This document shows positions 63,445 through 64,000 of a stretch of 64,000 nt of DNA, one piece after another. The translations under genes and the position numbers were made by a program. The stretch spans positions 1-64,000 of the forward strand of contig DGLA01000016.1 of the NCBI GenBank assembly GCA_002387205.1. Reading direction: 5' to 3'. Numbering within the stretch: position 1 is the first letter of the stretch; each line of letters starts with the position of its first letter. The stretch is from Stutzerimonas stutzeri (GTDB taxonomy: Bacteria > Pseudomonadota > Gammaproteobacteria > Pseudomonadales > Pseudomonadaceae). Below the pieces are notes generated by a model, which had not been told where the DNA came from, did not search any database, and was given only the letters and a program-made list of their open reading frames with translations.

Positions 63445-64000
63445 ATGAATCGTGACGCACATATCTTCGTTGCGGGACATCGCGGCATGGTGGGCTCGGC
63501 AATTGTCCGCCGCCTGCAGGCGCTGGGTTATACCAACCTCGTCACCCGTGGTCGTGAAGAGCTCGATCTGGTGGATCAGGCTGCGGTAAATGCCTTCTTC
63601 GCCGAGAACAGGATCGATCAGGTGTACATGGCGTCGGCCAAGGTTGGCGGCATCCACGCCAACAACACCTATCCGGCGGAGTTCATCTACCAGAACCTGA
63701 TGGTTGAGGCCAACATCATCCACGCGGCGCACTGCAACGACGTCAACAAGTTGCTGTTCCTCGGCTCGTCCTGCATCTATCCGAAGTTTGCCGAGCAGCC
63801 GATGAAGGAAGAGGCATTGGTGACCGGCGTGCTCGAGCCCACCAACGAGCCGTATGCCGTTGCCAAGATCGCGGGCATCAAGCTGTGTGAGAGCTATAAC
63901 CGCCAGTACGGCCGCGACTATCGCAGCGTGATGCCGACCAACCTGTATGGCCCTAACGACAATTTCCATCCGGAAAACAGTCATGTGGTGCCGGCCTTGT
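63445..64000 (+). CDS. fcl: GDP-L-fucose synthase, N-terminal part (cut by window edge)
   Basis: Epimerase/reductase that completes GDP-L-fucose. The 185 visible residues begin MNRDAHIFVAGHRGMVGSAI (cofactor GHRGMVG) and include the conserved FLGSSCIYPK catalytic Ser-Cys region and YAVAK (Tyr137, Lys141). GGAGAACT precedes the ATG, 2 bp after gmd. The 3' half lies outside the window. Confidence 0.95.
   Translation, partial: MNRDAHIFVAGHRGMVGSAIVRRLQALGYTNLVTRGREELDLVDQAAVNAFFAENRIDQVYMASAKVGGIHANNTYPAEFIYQNLMVEANIIHAAHCNDVNKLLFLGSSCIYPKFAEQPMKEEALVTGVLEPTNEPYAVAKIAGIKLCESYNRQYGRDYRSVMPTNLYGPNDNFHPENSHVVPAL

Overview
The window is GC-rich chromosomal DNA of a gammaproteobacterium of the Pseudomonas/Stutzerimonas (P. 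stutzeri-like) type. The evidence is the gene families present (PA2169-like four-helix protein, DUF6279-type lipoprotein, NIT-domain chemoreceptor, pseudomonad curli export genes), strong Shine-Dalgarno sites, and dispersed intergenic repeats of kinds I recognise from pseudomonads. I see no rRNA, tRNA, CRISPR array, insertion sequence or prophage. The genus is inferred from memory of homologues, not from a search.

Layout. 0-4.3 kb: glyoxylate metabolism (hyi partial, gcl) with a divergent LysR regulator, then xthA. 4.5-10 kb: a GAF-EAL c-di-GMP phosphodiesterase and a three-gene tripartite efflux operon (MFS, HlyD adaptor, outer-membrane factor). 10.4-12 kb: an acyl-CoA synthetase followed by a dispersed repeat. 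12.4-15.7 kb: a TAXI-type TRAP transporter. 16-18.3 kb: a four-helix-bundle stress protein, an AraC regulator and an SDR. 18.4-21.5 kb: an NMT1-type ABC transporter in an operon with a nucleobase/nucleoside deaminase. 21.8-26.7 kb: an SGNH esterase and an overlapping KaiC-like ATPase/hybrid histidine kinase pair. 27.1-31.8 kb: ABC1 kinase, SDR, a TetR/GST divergent pair with a perfect palindromic operator candidate, and an orphan WecG-type glycosyltransferase. 32.1-35.1 kb: topoisomerase III and an rRNA-type methyltransferase. 35.1-38.6 kb: a purine/pyrimidine uptake module (Tsx-like porin, NCS2 permease, RutR-like TetR).

38.9-41.3 kb: a compact curli regulation and export operon, csgD-csgE-csgF-csgG, ending in a perfect 16-bp terminator hairpin but with no curlin subunit gene nearby. 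41.5-48.6 kb: LysE exporter, VOC protein, GAF-PAS-GGDEF protein, NIT-domain chemoreceptor and SDR. 48.6-53.5 kb: lipoproteins, small proteins, a periplasmic binding protein, an RsuA-like pseudouridine synthase whose catalytic Asp is replaced by Glu, and a CvfB-like S1 protein. 54.0-64.0 kb: an exopolysaccharide cluster (outer-membrane barrel, Wza-like export protein, BY-kinase/copolymerase, ugd, Wzx-like flippase, GNT-I-like glycosyltransferase, gmd, partial fcl) that continues past the window end.

The most interesting signals are: a textbook ops/JUMPstart element (54070-54081) about 190 nt ahead of the EPS cluster, implying RfaH-type antitermination; the curli export operon without subunits; the Asp-to-Glu pseudouridine synthase; an FNR/ANR-like box upstream of the NIT chemoreceptor; and several intergenic palindromes. 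Biofilm is a recurring theme (c-di-GMP synthesis and breakdown, curli, fucose/glucuronate exopolysaccharide), but the link between these loci is inference.
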